Of a stretch of DNA of 64,000 nt, positions 37,717-45,863 are shown in pieces (position 1 is the first letter of the stretch; every line of letters begins with the position of its first letter). Below the pieces are notes generated by a model. The model was not told the origin of the DNA. It searched no databases and saw only the letters and a list, made by a program, of their open reading frames with translations. Origin of the DNA: Verrucomicrobiaceae bacterium (lineage in GTDB: Bacteria > Verrucomicrobiota > Verrucomicrobiia > Verrucomicrobiales > Akkermansiaceae); NCBI GenBank assembly GCA_027491155.1, contig JAIXWR010000042.1:310001-374000 (forward strand). Reading direction: 5' to 3'. Position numbers and translations under genes: made by a program.

Positions 37717-39444
37717 TTAGCGATTCAACTGAAGGTTGCGGATCGCATCGTCCCGTTCCCGGCTCGCCGGGAGTTGCTGGAGATACTTCATGGCCTGATC
37801 GCCGAGACGATCCGATCCGGTGGTGCCCAACCAGAACGTGTAGGCGATGGTGAGCGCGGGATCGGGACCACCCAGCCTGGCCACCTCCTGTTCGTAGGCT
37901 TTGAACGACTGGTCCGGATTGCTGCTGTTGTAGGCGACGCGGCCGAGGTAGTCCCCGACCATTTTGCCGGCGAGTTCCGCAGGGGCTTCCTTGCGCAGCC
38001 AGTCCGTCCGGTCGGCCACGAGATCCCAGTCCGCCGTGCGCTCCTTCTTGAAGGTGGAGGAAACCGCCACGGCGACCTGCAAGGCGGAGCGCCTTTTCGG
38101 ATCGAGGTCGAGGCCCTTGGACCGCTCCGCCGCGCCCGCCAGATCCAGTTTCCCCCCGGCCACTGCTGCTTCGATGCCGGATGCGAGCAGGGTGTCGCGC
38201 TCCCGGTTTTCCATTCCCAGCGAGTCGGCCCAGGAGAACGCGGCGTCGAGATCTTTCGCGGCCATCGACTGGACGACCCCTTCGGCCGCGGGGACCTTCT
38301 GTTCCGGGCTGAGTGCTGGCAGGAATTGGCGCAAGGCATCCGGGTCGCTGATGGAGTTCAGGGCTTCCGTGACATCGGCTGGCAGCATGGTGGCCATCAT
38401 CGCGGCCGCTTCCGCCGGGTTCGCCGCGACCTGGGCCGCAAAGCGCAGGCGGGCGAAACTCCGGTCGATCGCCGCATCTTCGAGACCGTTCGGGGCGATG
38501 CTCCTGCCCCCCAATCCGCCCGCGGCGGCGGTCGCGACATACCAGGCATCCGCCGCCGCGGGGTCTTGGGCCAGCCAGGCATCAAAGGCCTTCGTTGCCG
38601 CGGCCGACAACAGGAACTGGAATTCGGAACCGAGCCCGACGATCTGGCTGGCGATGCGGGTGGCATCGGCGGGGCTCTTCAGGATCAGCTCGTTCATGAT
38701 CATTTCCGCGACGCGGCCGTGGACCGGGTTGCTGATCTTTTCGGCGTCGAGGAGCAGGTTTGCCAGGGCTTCCGCATCCATCGCGGCGAGCTGTTCCTTG
38801 AACTGCAGGAGGATCGCGCCTTCCCGGCTGTTGATCAGGTTGTCACCTTCAAAGATGGCCATCACCCGGGTGATCTCGACCGTCTTTGGCGAGCCCGTGG
38901 TCCCGGACCGCCGGTTCGAGATCGCCGTTGTCTTGATGCCGAGTTGATCGCTGAGCGATTGGATCTCGGCTTCCATCGATCCCAGCCGCGCCCTGCTGGA
39001 CTCGTTGCTACGATGGATGACGTATATGCCGGAACCGCCGAGCACGAGGATGGCGGCGGTGACGGAGGTGAGGGCTTTCTTCACGAGGAGGGCGATGGTG
39101 GATGGTGTGGAAAGGGCGGCGGAGGTGGCGGCTTCGGCGGTGTTGCCGGTAAGGTGGAGCGCACCGATCCAGATCGCGGCTTTGGCGATCCAGCCGGGGC
39201 GTTTGAAATCGACGGTGACTGGATTGGAGTCTGGTTCCGCGTGCCGGTGGCGCGCTTCGCTTGCCGCTAGGCAGTCCGCGAGGTCCGCATCGAAGGCGAG
39301 CGACCGGACCGCGATGGCCCGGGCTTCGGCGCTTTCACGGAGCATGGCGTTCAACTCCGCGCGTTCCGCTTCGGGGAAGCTGCGGCTTGCCGAGGAGAAA
39401 AGGAGTTCCTCGAGGCGCTGGCGGTTCCGTTCCGGCGGATTCAT
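37717..39444 (-). CDS. anti-sigma-like N-terminus fused to a helical-repeat domain
   Basis: Predicted 575 aa. Residues 1-60 (RQRLEELLFSSASRSFPEAE, then AELNAMLRESAEARA) match the short helical FecR/anti-sigma N-terminal segment common next to verrucomicrobial and planctomycete ECF sigma factors. A membrane helix follows near residues 122-142 (VTAAILVLGGSGIYVI), a coiled coil to ~170, then helical repeats in the periplasm (QDPAAADAWYVATAA, NPAEAAAMMATML, KDLDAAFSWADSLG). The start overlaps the sigma factor stop by 4 nt (ATGA). So a periplasmic repeat domain could pass a signal through the membrane to the sigma factor (inference). Confidence 0.75.
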   Translation of the reverse strand: MNPPERNRQRLEELLFSSASRSFPEAERAELNAMLRESAEARAIAVRSLAFDADLADCLAASEARHRHAEPDSNPVTVDFKRPGWIAKAAIWIGALHLTGNTAEAATSAALSTPSTIALLVKKALTSVTAAILVLGGSGIYVIHRSNESSRARLGSMEAEIQSLSDQLGIKTTAISNRRSGTTGSPKTVEITRVMAIFEGDNLINSREGAILLQFKEQLAAMDAEALANLLLDAEKISNPVHGRVAEMIMNELILKSPADATRIASQIVGLGSEFQFLLSAAATKAFDAWLAQDPAAADAWYVATAAAGGLGGRSIAPNGLEDAAIDRSFARLRFAAQVAANPAEAAAMMATMLPADVTEALNSISDPDALRQFLPALSPEQKVPAAEGVVQSMAAKDLDAAFSWADSLGMENRERDTLLASGIEAAVAGGKLDLAGAAERSKGLDLDPKRRSALQVAVAVSSTFKKERTADWDLVADRTDWLRKEAPAELAGKMVGDYLGRVAYNSSNPDQSFKAYEQEVARLGGPDPALTIAYTFWLGTTGSDRLGDQAMKYLQQLPASRERDDAIRNLQLNR

Positions 39445-39983
39445 GCGGCACCTCCTTCGGAAAGCCGGCTTTCGATGCATTCGCGGAGTTTTCCACGCAG
39501 GCGCAGCAGCATGACTTTGATCGCGCCGGGATTCTTGCCGGTGGCATCCGCGATCTCGGCGATCGAGTTCCCGTGGAGGTAATGGGCCGCAAGCGCGCCG
39601 CGGTTCGAATCGCTGAGCTTGCCCAGGCAGTGCTCGAGCGCCTCCGTCCTCCGGGTGCCGCCTTGCACCGATTGCGATGCCTCGTCGGACATCGATTCGA
39701 CGACATCGGGATCGAAGACGAAGCGCGCCTGACGCCGGTTCCGGTCGCGCACCACACCCAGGACTTCGAATTTCGCGACGCGGATCGCCCAGGGGAGAAA
39801 CTCGGTGGCGGGGTTCCAATCGCCGCATTTGCGCCAGAGCACGATGCTGGTCCGCTGGAGCGCCTCCTTCGCTTCATCGCCATGTCCCAAGCTTGCCTGG
39901 CAGTAGCCTCGAAGCGCCGCCTGGTTGTCGGTCAGGGCGCGGATGAAGGCTTCGCCGGGTTGGTGGGAGGGTGGGGAAGACAT
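39441..39983 (-). CDS. ECF RNA polymerase sigma factor (Rhodopirellula/Verrucomicrobium family)
   Basis: Predicted 180 aa. Region 2 spans about 15-85 (FIRALTDNQAALRGYCQASL, EALQRTSIVLWRK, FLPWAIRVAKFEVL), and region 4 about 120-175 (CLGKLSDSNRGALAAHYLHG, SIAEIADATGKNPGAIKVML, LRGKLRECIE). The NQAALRGYC pattern is characteristic of TIGR02989-type sigma factors. ATG 39983 is preferred over GTG 39995. First gene of a three-gene minus-strand operon with its probable anti-sigma factor. Confidence 0.92.
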   Translation of the reverse strand: MSSPPSHQPGEAFIRALTDNQAALRGYCQASLGHGDEAKEALQRTSIVLWRKCGDWNPATEFLPWAIRVAKFEVLGVVRDRNRRQARFVFDPDVVESMSDEASQSVQGGTRRTEALEHCLGKLSDSNRGALAAHYLHGNSIAEIADATGKNPGAIKVMLLRLRGKLRECIESRLSEGGAA

Positions 39984-40103
39984 GGTGGCTTGCACCGATA
40001 CACTCCGCCGGAGGCGATCGAGGTTACAGGGATTTGGAGGATTGGTGAAAACCCGCCTCCGATGGGGCCCGGCACGGCTTGCGGACCGTCACCTTGCGCC
40101 GGT

Positions 40104-41279
40104 TCACTCCCTCCGCCGGAAGCTCAGCGGCGTGCTGTCGAACTGGCTGCGGAAAACCGCGGCCATGTATTCGGCGGTGTTGAAGCCCGAGCGCTGGGCG
40201 ACGATCGAAACGGGAAGGCGCGTGGTCTTGAGCAGATGGACCGCGCGTTCGATCCGGACCCTGCGGATCTCCGAGGCCGGGCTCCTTCCGAGAAGTTTCG
40301 CGAAGCGTTGTTCCAGCACGCGGCGGCAGATGCCGGCGTGCGCGGCGATGTCGTCGACATGCATCGCCCTCGCTGGATCCTCGCGGATGTAGCGCAGCGC
40401 CTTCACCAGGGTGGGATCCTCGACCGCCAGCGTCTCCGTGGAGCGGCGGACCACCACTCCCAGCGGGGACACGAGCAGGTCCTTGCGGCTGGCGCTTCTG
40501 GGACGTGTCATCATCGCCTCGAGCCTTTCCGCGGCGCGGAAGCCGATCTCTTCCGCGGCCGGGTTCACGGCGGAAATCGGGACGGGTGCCACCTTGCAAA
40601 GGAGGTCGTCCTCCGCGCCGCTCATCACGGAGATCTCCTCGGGAACCCGCAGCCCGCCCTGGGCGCAGGCATAGAGCACCTCGCGCGCGCCGCTGGTGTT
40701 CCAGGTCAGCACGGCGAGCGGCTTGGGAAGTTTCGCCAGCCAGTCCGCGAGCCGGTCGAGGTCGGTCATCCACTCCGGTTCCGCCGCCCCGAGCTGGGGC
40801 ATCGCTTCGAAGACATGGCTGTTCCAGCCGGCGCTTTCCACCCTGCGGCAAAACGCCTCGCGGTGCTCCGCGACGTATTCGAGCCCCAGCAGGCTGAAGT
40901 AGGCGAAGTGCCGGAACCCGGCGTCGAGGAAATGATCCGCCGCCATGTTCGCGGCTTCGACGAGATTGGTGGTGATCCTCGGATAGCTGGCGTCCGGAAT
41001 CCGGATGGCCGAAACATTCACCACCGGCAGTCCCAGCTCCTTCAATTGCGCGGACAGCTCCGGAAAGCCCACCCGCGCGATGACGCCGTCACCCTTCCAG
41101 CCGGGCGGCAGCCAGCGCCGCTGTTCCACCCCCCGCGGCTCGACGAACAACTGCCATCCCTTGCGCAGGCTCTGGTAATGGTGGATGCCCTCGATGATTC
41201 GGCGGCCCCAGCTCGTCGAGGTGTCCACCAGCACCGCGACCCTCGGTCCCGGTTGATTCTTTCCACGTTTGGTCGCCAT
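40104..41279 (-). CDS. XylR-like transcriptional regulator (PBP domain + AraC HTH)
   Basis: Predicted 391 aa. Residues 12-270 form a LacI/PBP-type sugar-sensing domain (VAVLVDTSTSWGRRIIEGI, then LTWNTSGAREVLYACAQGGL). Residues 285-390 are an AraC domain with two HTH units (HVDDIAAHAGICRRVLEQRF; PVSIVAQRSGFNTAEYMAAV). This is the E. coli XylR architecture, common in verrucomicrobial glycan loci. It is divergent from the Verru_Chthon A gene, with an imperfect palindrome between them. Ligand unknown. Confidence 0.9.
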   Translation of the reverse strand: MATKRGKNQPGPRVAVLVDTSTSWGRRIIEGIHHYQSLRKGWQLFVEPRGVEQRRWLPPGWKGDGVIARVGFPELSAQLKELGLPVVNVSAIRIPDASYPRITTNLVEAANMAADHFLDAGFRHFAYFSLLGLEYVAEHREAFCRRVESAGWNSHVFEAMPQLGAAEPEWMTDLDRLADWLAKLPKPLAVLTWNTSGAREVLYACAQGGLRVPEEISVMSGAEDDLLCKVAPVPISAVNPAAEEIGFRAAERLEAMMTRPRSASRKDLLVSPLGVVVRRSTETLAVEDPTLVKALRYIREDPARAMHVDDIAAHAGICRRVLEQRFAKLLGRSPASEIRRVRIERAVHLLKTTRLPVSIVAQRSGFNTAEYMAAVFRSQFDSTPLSFRRRE

Positions 41280-41308
41280 CGTCGTTGCGCAAAATCAAAG
41301 AATTCATG

Positions 41309-41327
41309 CGTGATCACCTATTGTGGT
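41309..41327. promoter_or_regulatory. imperfect palindrome between XylR-like and Verru_Chthon A genes
   Basis: TGATCAC (41309-41315), five bases, GTGGTCA (41321-41327): a 7-bp inverted repeat with one mismatch in the 124-bp divergent intergenic region. Candidate operator for the adjacent regulator. Confidence 0.35.
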
Positions 41328-41403
41328 CAAGCGGCATTTGAAATACGGTGTAATGACGAGCCGGCGCCGCCCACGCCGCTTGCAAGCAAACCCTTGACCC
41401 TCG

Positions 41404-44400
41404 ATGTCTCCGCAGATCGAACCCAAGCCGGGGCGGGAATCCCGGCTGCCCCGCCATTCCGCGAACCCCGGCGAGCAAGCGCCACGGGCCCTGCCGTGCC
41501 GCCGGCCCGGCTCCCGGGCGGGGAACCGCGGCTTCGCGCTGGTGATCACGCTTTCGCTGATGGTGCTCCTCACGATCGTCGCCGTCGGATTGCTAAGCCT
41601 GAGCGCGATCGGTCTTCGCTCGTCGAACCACGAGATGTCGATGGCCACCGCGCGGGCGAACGCCCGGCTGGCCCTGAGCCTTGCCATCGGCGAGTTGCAG
41701 AAATCGACGGGGCCCGACCAGCGGATCACGATGACCGCGAATCTTCGGCCCGGCCAGGAGCCCGCGAATCCCAACTGGACCGGAGCCGTGGCCTCAGTCC
41801 CGGCCGATGGCAGCGCGGCTCCGGCGGGGGAGACCGACTGGCTGGTCAGCGGGACGGATCCCGATCCCGGCAAAGCCCTTGCCCGGTCGGCGCAGGCCGG
41901 CCAGGGCGACGCGCTGAAGCTTGGCAGCTTCGGCAGCGGATCCGCCCGGACATCGGAACTGCTGGCACCGGTGGTCGAGTTGGAATCCGGCGGCCAGGCC
42001 GGCCGCTACGCCTGGTGGATCGGCGACGAAGGGACCAAGGCCCGGGTGGACATCGAAGCCCCGGACCAAGAGGCGGCCGGCGGTGAAGCGGGCCGGCTCG
42101 CCCGCGCCCAGTCGCCGCTGGCACCGGGATTGGAGAAGCTCGGCGATGCGTGGACGGAATTCGGGCCGGACGGGGAAGTCGAGAGGCCTTCGGTGATTTC
42201 GATCGAGACCGCCGCGCTGGCCGCCGGCAAGCCGGCGATCGGAAGGGAGTATTTCAACGACATCACGACCGGCGGCTTCGGGCTGCCCGTGAATGTCGCC
42301 GCGGGCGGGATGAAAGCGGATCTCTCGCTGGTGTTCGACCGCTCGCAGATGTCGAAGAAGTTCGGCGAAAACTACTTCGGGGCCACCGCCTCGAACGTCG
42401 CGTGGAACGGCTCGCGGGTCGTCGGATTCGCGGTCAAGTCGCCCGCCAAGTTCTACCTCAGCGACGCGATCAGCAAGAAGGGCTCGGTGGAAGCCGGACC
42501 CAACTGGGGGAACCTTTGGAACTACGCGAGCCTGTGGCAGTCGGTAACCCGCCACCAGACGGCGATGATCGGAGCCCACCCGCTGGTCGAGTCGGACCTG
42601 CGTTTCAAGAACTGGCTTCCCTACACCAACCACAACCAGGGCAGCTTCCGGCGCGATCTCCAGCATCACAACAGCCCGGTCTCGCCGGTGCTTTCGTTCT
42701 TCCAGATGGGATTCCGCCTCAACTCCGAGAGGATGCCCGCGGATCCGGCTTCGCCCGCCAGCGTCTTCTACAAGGCACAGATCGGCATCCAGCCGGTGGT
42801 GGGAATCTGGAACCCCTACAACGTCACGATTCGCGCAGCCCCCTACCGCTTCGACTGGGCGCTGTATCCCTATTTCCGCTTCAACTACGCCAAGCCGACC
42901 GGCAACGGCACCTTCACCGACGGCCGCCTGACCACCCTCTGGCTGCGCGAGGAGTGGACCTCGGGCTCGAGCGTCATCCCGACGCCCGGCGACGGCAGCG
43001 CCGGCAAGTGGCTGCAGCTGGAAACCCCGCCCGTCGATCTCCAGCCCGGCGAATTCCGGCTCTTTTCGGTGCTGGACCGGGTCAATGTCCGCTCCGGCCA
43101 AACCTACAGCCTGAAGCCGGGATGGAGCGAGAAGGGCGCCTTCATCGTCGATCTCAAGGATGCCAGCGGCAGCGTCCGGCTGGTGCCCGCCGGATACCGG
43201 GCCTGGTTCGGCACGCTGGTGCTGCAGGACACGCAGAGCCGCGAGGTGAAGACCAAGTTCCCGTCGCTCGATACCAAGTCGGTCTCCTCCACGTGGTTCA
43301 CGCTCAAGTCCGGCAACAACATCCTCTGCCGCTCCACCGAGATCTGGAACGGCGGGTCGGATCCCGCGGTTTCGACCGACTATCTGGTTCCGGAACCGGT
43401 CATCTCCGGTTCTTCCGGCGGACTCGACACGACCAAGACCACTTATCTCATCGACGACCTCGCCGGCGACAAGGTGACCCCGAACATCGCCACCTGGTCC
43501 TTCTTCCTCCGCACCTCGAGCCAGATCGAGGCGCCGGACCTGAACCAGAACCTGCGCGGCTGGATCGATTCGAATCCCCGGGCGCTGGTGACCAATTCCC
43601 TGTGGGACGGCTCGAAGGTCTCGGCCGGCGGCGAGCGGACCGGCTGGCACTCCACCTCGCAATTCATGGGCGCCTGGAACGCCCCCGGAAAGCCGAAGGT
43701 GGTGGGCGACGGCCGCGGCGGCAACCGCGGGCTCCTGAGCGAAGCGGGCAGCGCCATTTCCGAACCGGAAGTGAGCAGGGCGGGCGGGCGTTACCAGGGA
43801 TTCGGCGGCGCGGCCAACACGATGGCCGGGGGCAGGAACCACGTCATCACCTACGACGTCCCCCGTTCGCCGCTCGTTTCCATCGGCCAGTTCCAGCACG
43901 CGCAGTTGTCGCGCTACAACTTCGAGCCGGGCTTCGTGGCGGGGAACTCCTATGCCAACCCGCGGATCCCCCTGGGCGCCACCGCGAATCCGGATTTCAG
44001 CGGGGTCGGCGGACTGAACGTGACCGACATCTCGTACGACGTGAACCGCCGGCTGTGGGACGGCTACTTCTTCTCCACGCTGGCACCGGATTATGCCGGC
44101 GCTTCGGGCAACTCCTTCGACAAGGTCTTCGACTTCGCGAAGCTGTCTTCCGGCGAGGAAAGCCTGCCCAATCCGCGGATGATCGTGAAGCCGCTGGGCG
44201 GCGATGCCGGCTTCGACACGATCCTGTCCGACGCCGGCGACCGCGCACCGGAAGCGATCGCCGCGCGCATCCTGGTCAAGGGAGCCTTCAACGTGAACTC
44301 GACCTCCGTCACCGCTTGGAAGGCGTTGCTTTCGTCGATGGGTTCCTCGGGCCTGCCGGTCCTCGATCCGGAAACCGGCAACGCGACCTGGACGGAACCC

Positions 44401-45051
44401 GAGGGCATCCGCTTCAACCGCTTCGGCCACGTGCTCAGCGAGCAGCCCTATCAAAAGGGCGGGGCAGGGGACGACGATGCCTTCTGGCAGGGCTGGCGCA
44501 GCCTTTCCGACGAGGAGCTGGACCAGCTCGCCGCGGAGATGGTCAAGGAGGTCAAGGAGCGCGGTCCTTTCCGCTCGATGGCCGAGTTCGTGAACCGCAA
44601 GCCGGAGGCGGGCAAACCGGAGCACCAGCTCAAGGGGGCGCTCCAGGCGGCGCTCGACCGGACGGTCAATACCGGCTTCCCCGGATCGGTCGGCAAAGCG
44701 AGCGGCAAGCCACCCGGCAGCCAGTACTCGGCGGCGATGTCCGGGGAGAACTCGGCGGCGGGCAATGCGTCCTACCTCATGCAGGGCGATGTCCTGCAGT
44801 CGCTCGCACCGGTGCTCCAGCCGCGTTCGGACTACTTCCGGGTCCGTGCCTGCGGGGAAGCCCTCGATTCCAACGGCAAGGTCGCCGCCCGCGCCTGGTG
44901 CGAGGCCTTCGTCCAGCGCTCGCCCGACTACGTCGATCCCGTGGACCCCGCCTACAAGGCGCCCGCCGAGCTGAGTTCCGGTGCCAACCAGCTCATGGGC
45001 CGGCGCTACCGGATCGTGTCCTTCCGCTGGTTGCCCGATGCGGAAATCTGA
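41404..45051 (+). CDS. Verru_Chthon cassette protein A (orphan)
   Basis: Predicted 1215 aa. After a ~42-residue basic leader, NRGFALVITLSLMVLLTIVAV resembles PilX/pilin-type N-termini, then ANARLALSLAIGELQKSTG. The body contains TDWLVSG near 140, YAWWIGDEGTKARVD near 210, and the closing YLMQGDVLQSLAPVLQPRSD ... RAWCEAFVQRSPDYVDP. These are features of TIGR02600, known only from verrucomicrobia and relatives. Normally this protein heads a cassette with pilin-like proteins B, C and D. None of those is here; a small secreted protein follows after 10 nt. Probably part of a type II/IV-like surface structure; function unknown. Confidence 0.85.
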   Translation: MSPQIEPKPGRESRLPRHSANPGEQAPRALPCRRPGSRAGNRGFALVITLSLMVLLTIVAVGLLSLSAIGLRSSNHEMSMATARANARLALSLAIGELQKSTGPDQRITMTANLRPGQEPANPNWTGAVASVPADGSAAPAGETDWLVSGTDPDPGKALARSAQAGQGDALKLGSFGSGSARTSELLAPVVELESGGQAGRYAWWIGDEGTKARVDIEAPDQEAAGGEAGRLARAQSPLAPGLEKLGDAWTEFGPDGEVERPSVISIETAALAAGKPAIGREYFNDITTGGFGLPVNVAAGGMKADLSLVFDRSQMSKKFGENYFGATASNVAWNGSRVVGFAVKSPAKFYLSDAISKKGSVEAGPNWGNLWNYASLWQSVTRHQTAMIGAHPLVESDLRFKNWLPYTNHNQGSFRRDLQHHNSPVSPVLSFFQMGFRLNSERMPADPASPASVFYKAQIGIQPVVGIWNPYNVTIRAAPYRFDWALYPYFRFNYAKPTGNGTFTDGRLTTLWLREEWTSGSSVIPTPGDGSAGKWLQLETPPVDLQPGEFRLFSVLDRVNVRSGQTYSLKPGWSEKGAFIVDLKDASGSVRLVPAGYRAWFGTLVLQDTQSREVKTKFPSLDTKSVSSTWFTLKSGNNILCRSTEIWNGGSDPAVSTDYLVPEPVISGSSGGLDTTKTTYLIDDLAGDKVTPNIATWSFFLRTSSQIEAPDLNQNLRGWIDSNPRALVTNSLWDGSKVSAGGERTGWHSTSQFMGAWNAPGKPKVVGDGRGGNRGLLSEAGSAISEPEVSRAGGRYQGFGGAANTMAGGRNHVITYDVPRSPLVSIGQFQHAQLSRYNFEPGFVAGNSYANPRIPLGATANPDFSGVGGLNVTDISYDVNRRLWDGYFFSTLAPDYAGASGNSFDKVFDFAKLSSGEESLPNPRMIVKPLGGDAGFDTILSDAGDRAPEAIAARILVKGAFNVNSTSVTAWKALLSSMGSSGLPVLDPETGNATWTEPEGIRFNRFGHVLSEQPYQKGGAGDDDAFWQGWRSLSDEELDQLAAEMVKEVKERGPFRSMAEFVNRKPEAGKPEHQLKGALQAALDRTVNTGFPGSVGKASGKPPGSQYSAAMSGENSAAGNASYLMQGDVLQSLAPVLQPRSDYFRVRACGEALDSNGKVAARAWCEAFVQRSPDYVDPVDPAYKAPAELSSGANQLMGRRYRIVSFRWLPDAEI

Positions 45052-45061
45052 GTCCCTCATC

Positions 45062-45757
45062 ATGAAGAACATCGCCGCCATCGTGCTCCTGGGGCTGCTT
45101 GCCCTTCCCGCCCGCTCCCAGGAGCCAACCGTAAAGACGGAGATCGTCGCGGTCGCCCTGGACGAGTTGGTGACGGGGCTGTTTTTCCACAACGGGAAGG
45201 ACATCTCGACCTTCCAGGCGAATCCGACCGGACTGGGCGAACCGCTCGCCTACCAGGGCCCCCGGCGCTTCGAGCTGAGAAACTCCGAGGCCGAGTTCAC
45301 GCAGAAGCCGCCCTTGCCCGCTCCGGCTGCCGCGGTCGATCTGCCCCTGGACTCGAACCGCGTGCTGGTGGTCTGCGCGAAGACCGGCAAGGAGCCGCTC
45401 AAGCTGGTCGCCTTCGACATCGGGAGCGCCAAAATCCGTGCGGGAGACTACCGCTTCTTCAACTTCTCGCGTTCGGTGGTCTCCGCCATCCTCGGCGGCA
45501 AGAAGTTCGCCCTCAAGCCGGGGACGAACACGCTGGTGTCGAACTCCTCTTGGAAAGACGAGGTGATGGAGATCGACATGGACCTCGCGGTGGTCCGCGG
45601 CGACAAGCCGAAGCCGGTGTACTCGAGCCAATGGGGCCATCGTCCCGGCCGCAGGAACTACGTGTTCCTGTTCGACGGGCCGCAGGAATACAAACCGATC
45701 CGGATCTGCCGTTTCTTCGACGTGCCGCCCTCGGAGCCCGCGAAAGCCGAGCCCTGA
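45062..45757 (+). CDS. small secreted protein coupled to Verru_Chthon A
   Basis: Predicted 231 aa. Signal peptide 1-20 (MKNIAAIVLLGLLALPARS). The mature part looks beta-rich with no cysteine pairs or catalytic motif; GDYRFFNFSRSVVSAILGGK and FALKPGTNTLV are its most structured segments. I do not recognise the family. It starts 10 nt after the Verru_Chthon A stop, and an earlier in-frame ATG at 45038 would overlap that gene. Co-expression suggests it takes part in the same surface structure. Confidence 0.72.
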   Translation: MKNIAAIVLLGLLALPARSQEPTVKTEIVAVALDELVTGLFFHNGKDISTFQANPTGLGEPLAYQGPRRFELRNSEAEFTQKPPLPAPAAAVDLPLDSNRVLVVCAKTGKEPLKLVAFDIGSAKIRAGDYRFFNFSRSVVSAILGGKKFALKPGTNTLVSNSSWKDEVMEIDMDLAVVRGDKPKPVYSSQWGHRPGRRNYVFLFDGPQEYKPIRICRFFDVPPSEPAKAEP

Positions 45758-45863
45758 TTCCATGGCGCGCACACGACCGACGGCTTCTATCCTCCTCAGG
45801 AGCATGAATTCACCGGCATCATCCGCTGGCGCCGGCGGGAGGCCCGCCTAACTTCACCCCCGT

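Noticed and set aside
41794..45204. Very long open frame on the minus strand, over 1100 codons
   Set aside because: It lies antisense to the Verru_Chthon A gene and results from the GC-rich third codon positions of that gene. It shows no domain pattern.
45834..45848. GGCGGG-AGG-CCCGCC hairpin after the small secreted protein
   Set aside because: A 6-bp stem without a following T-tract on either strand. Not called as a terminator.
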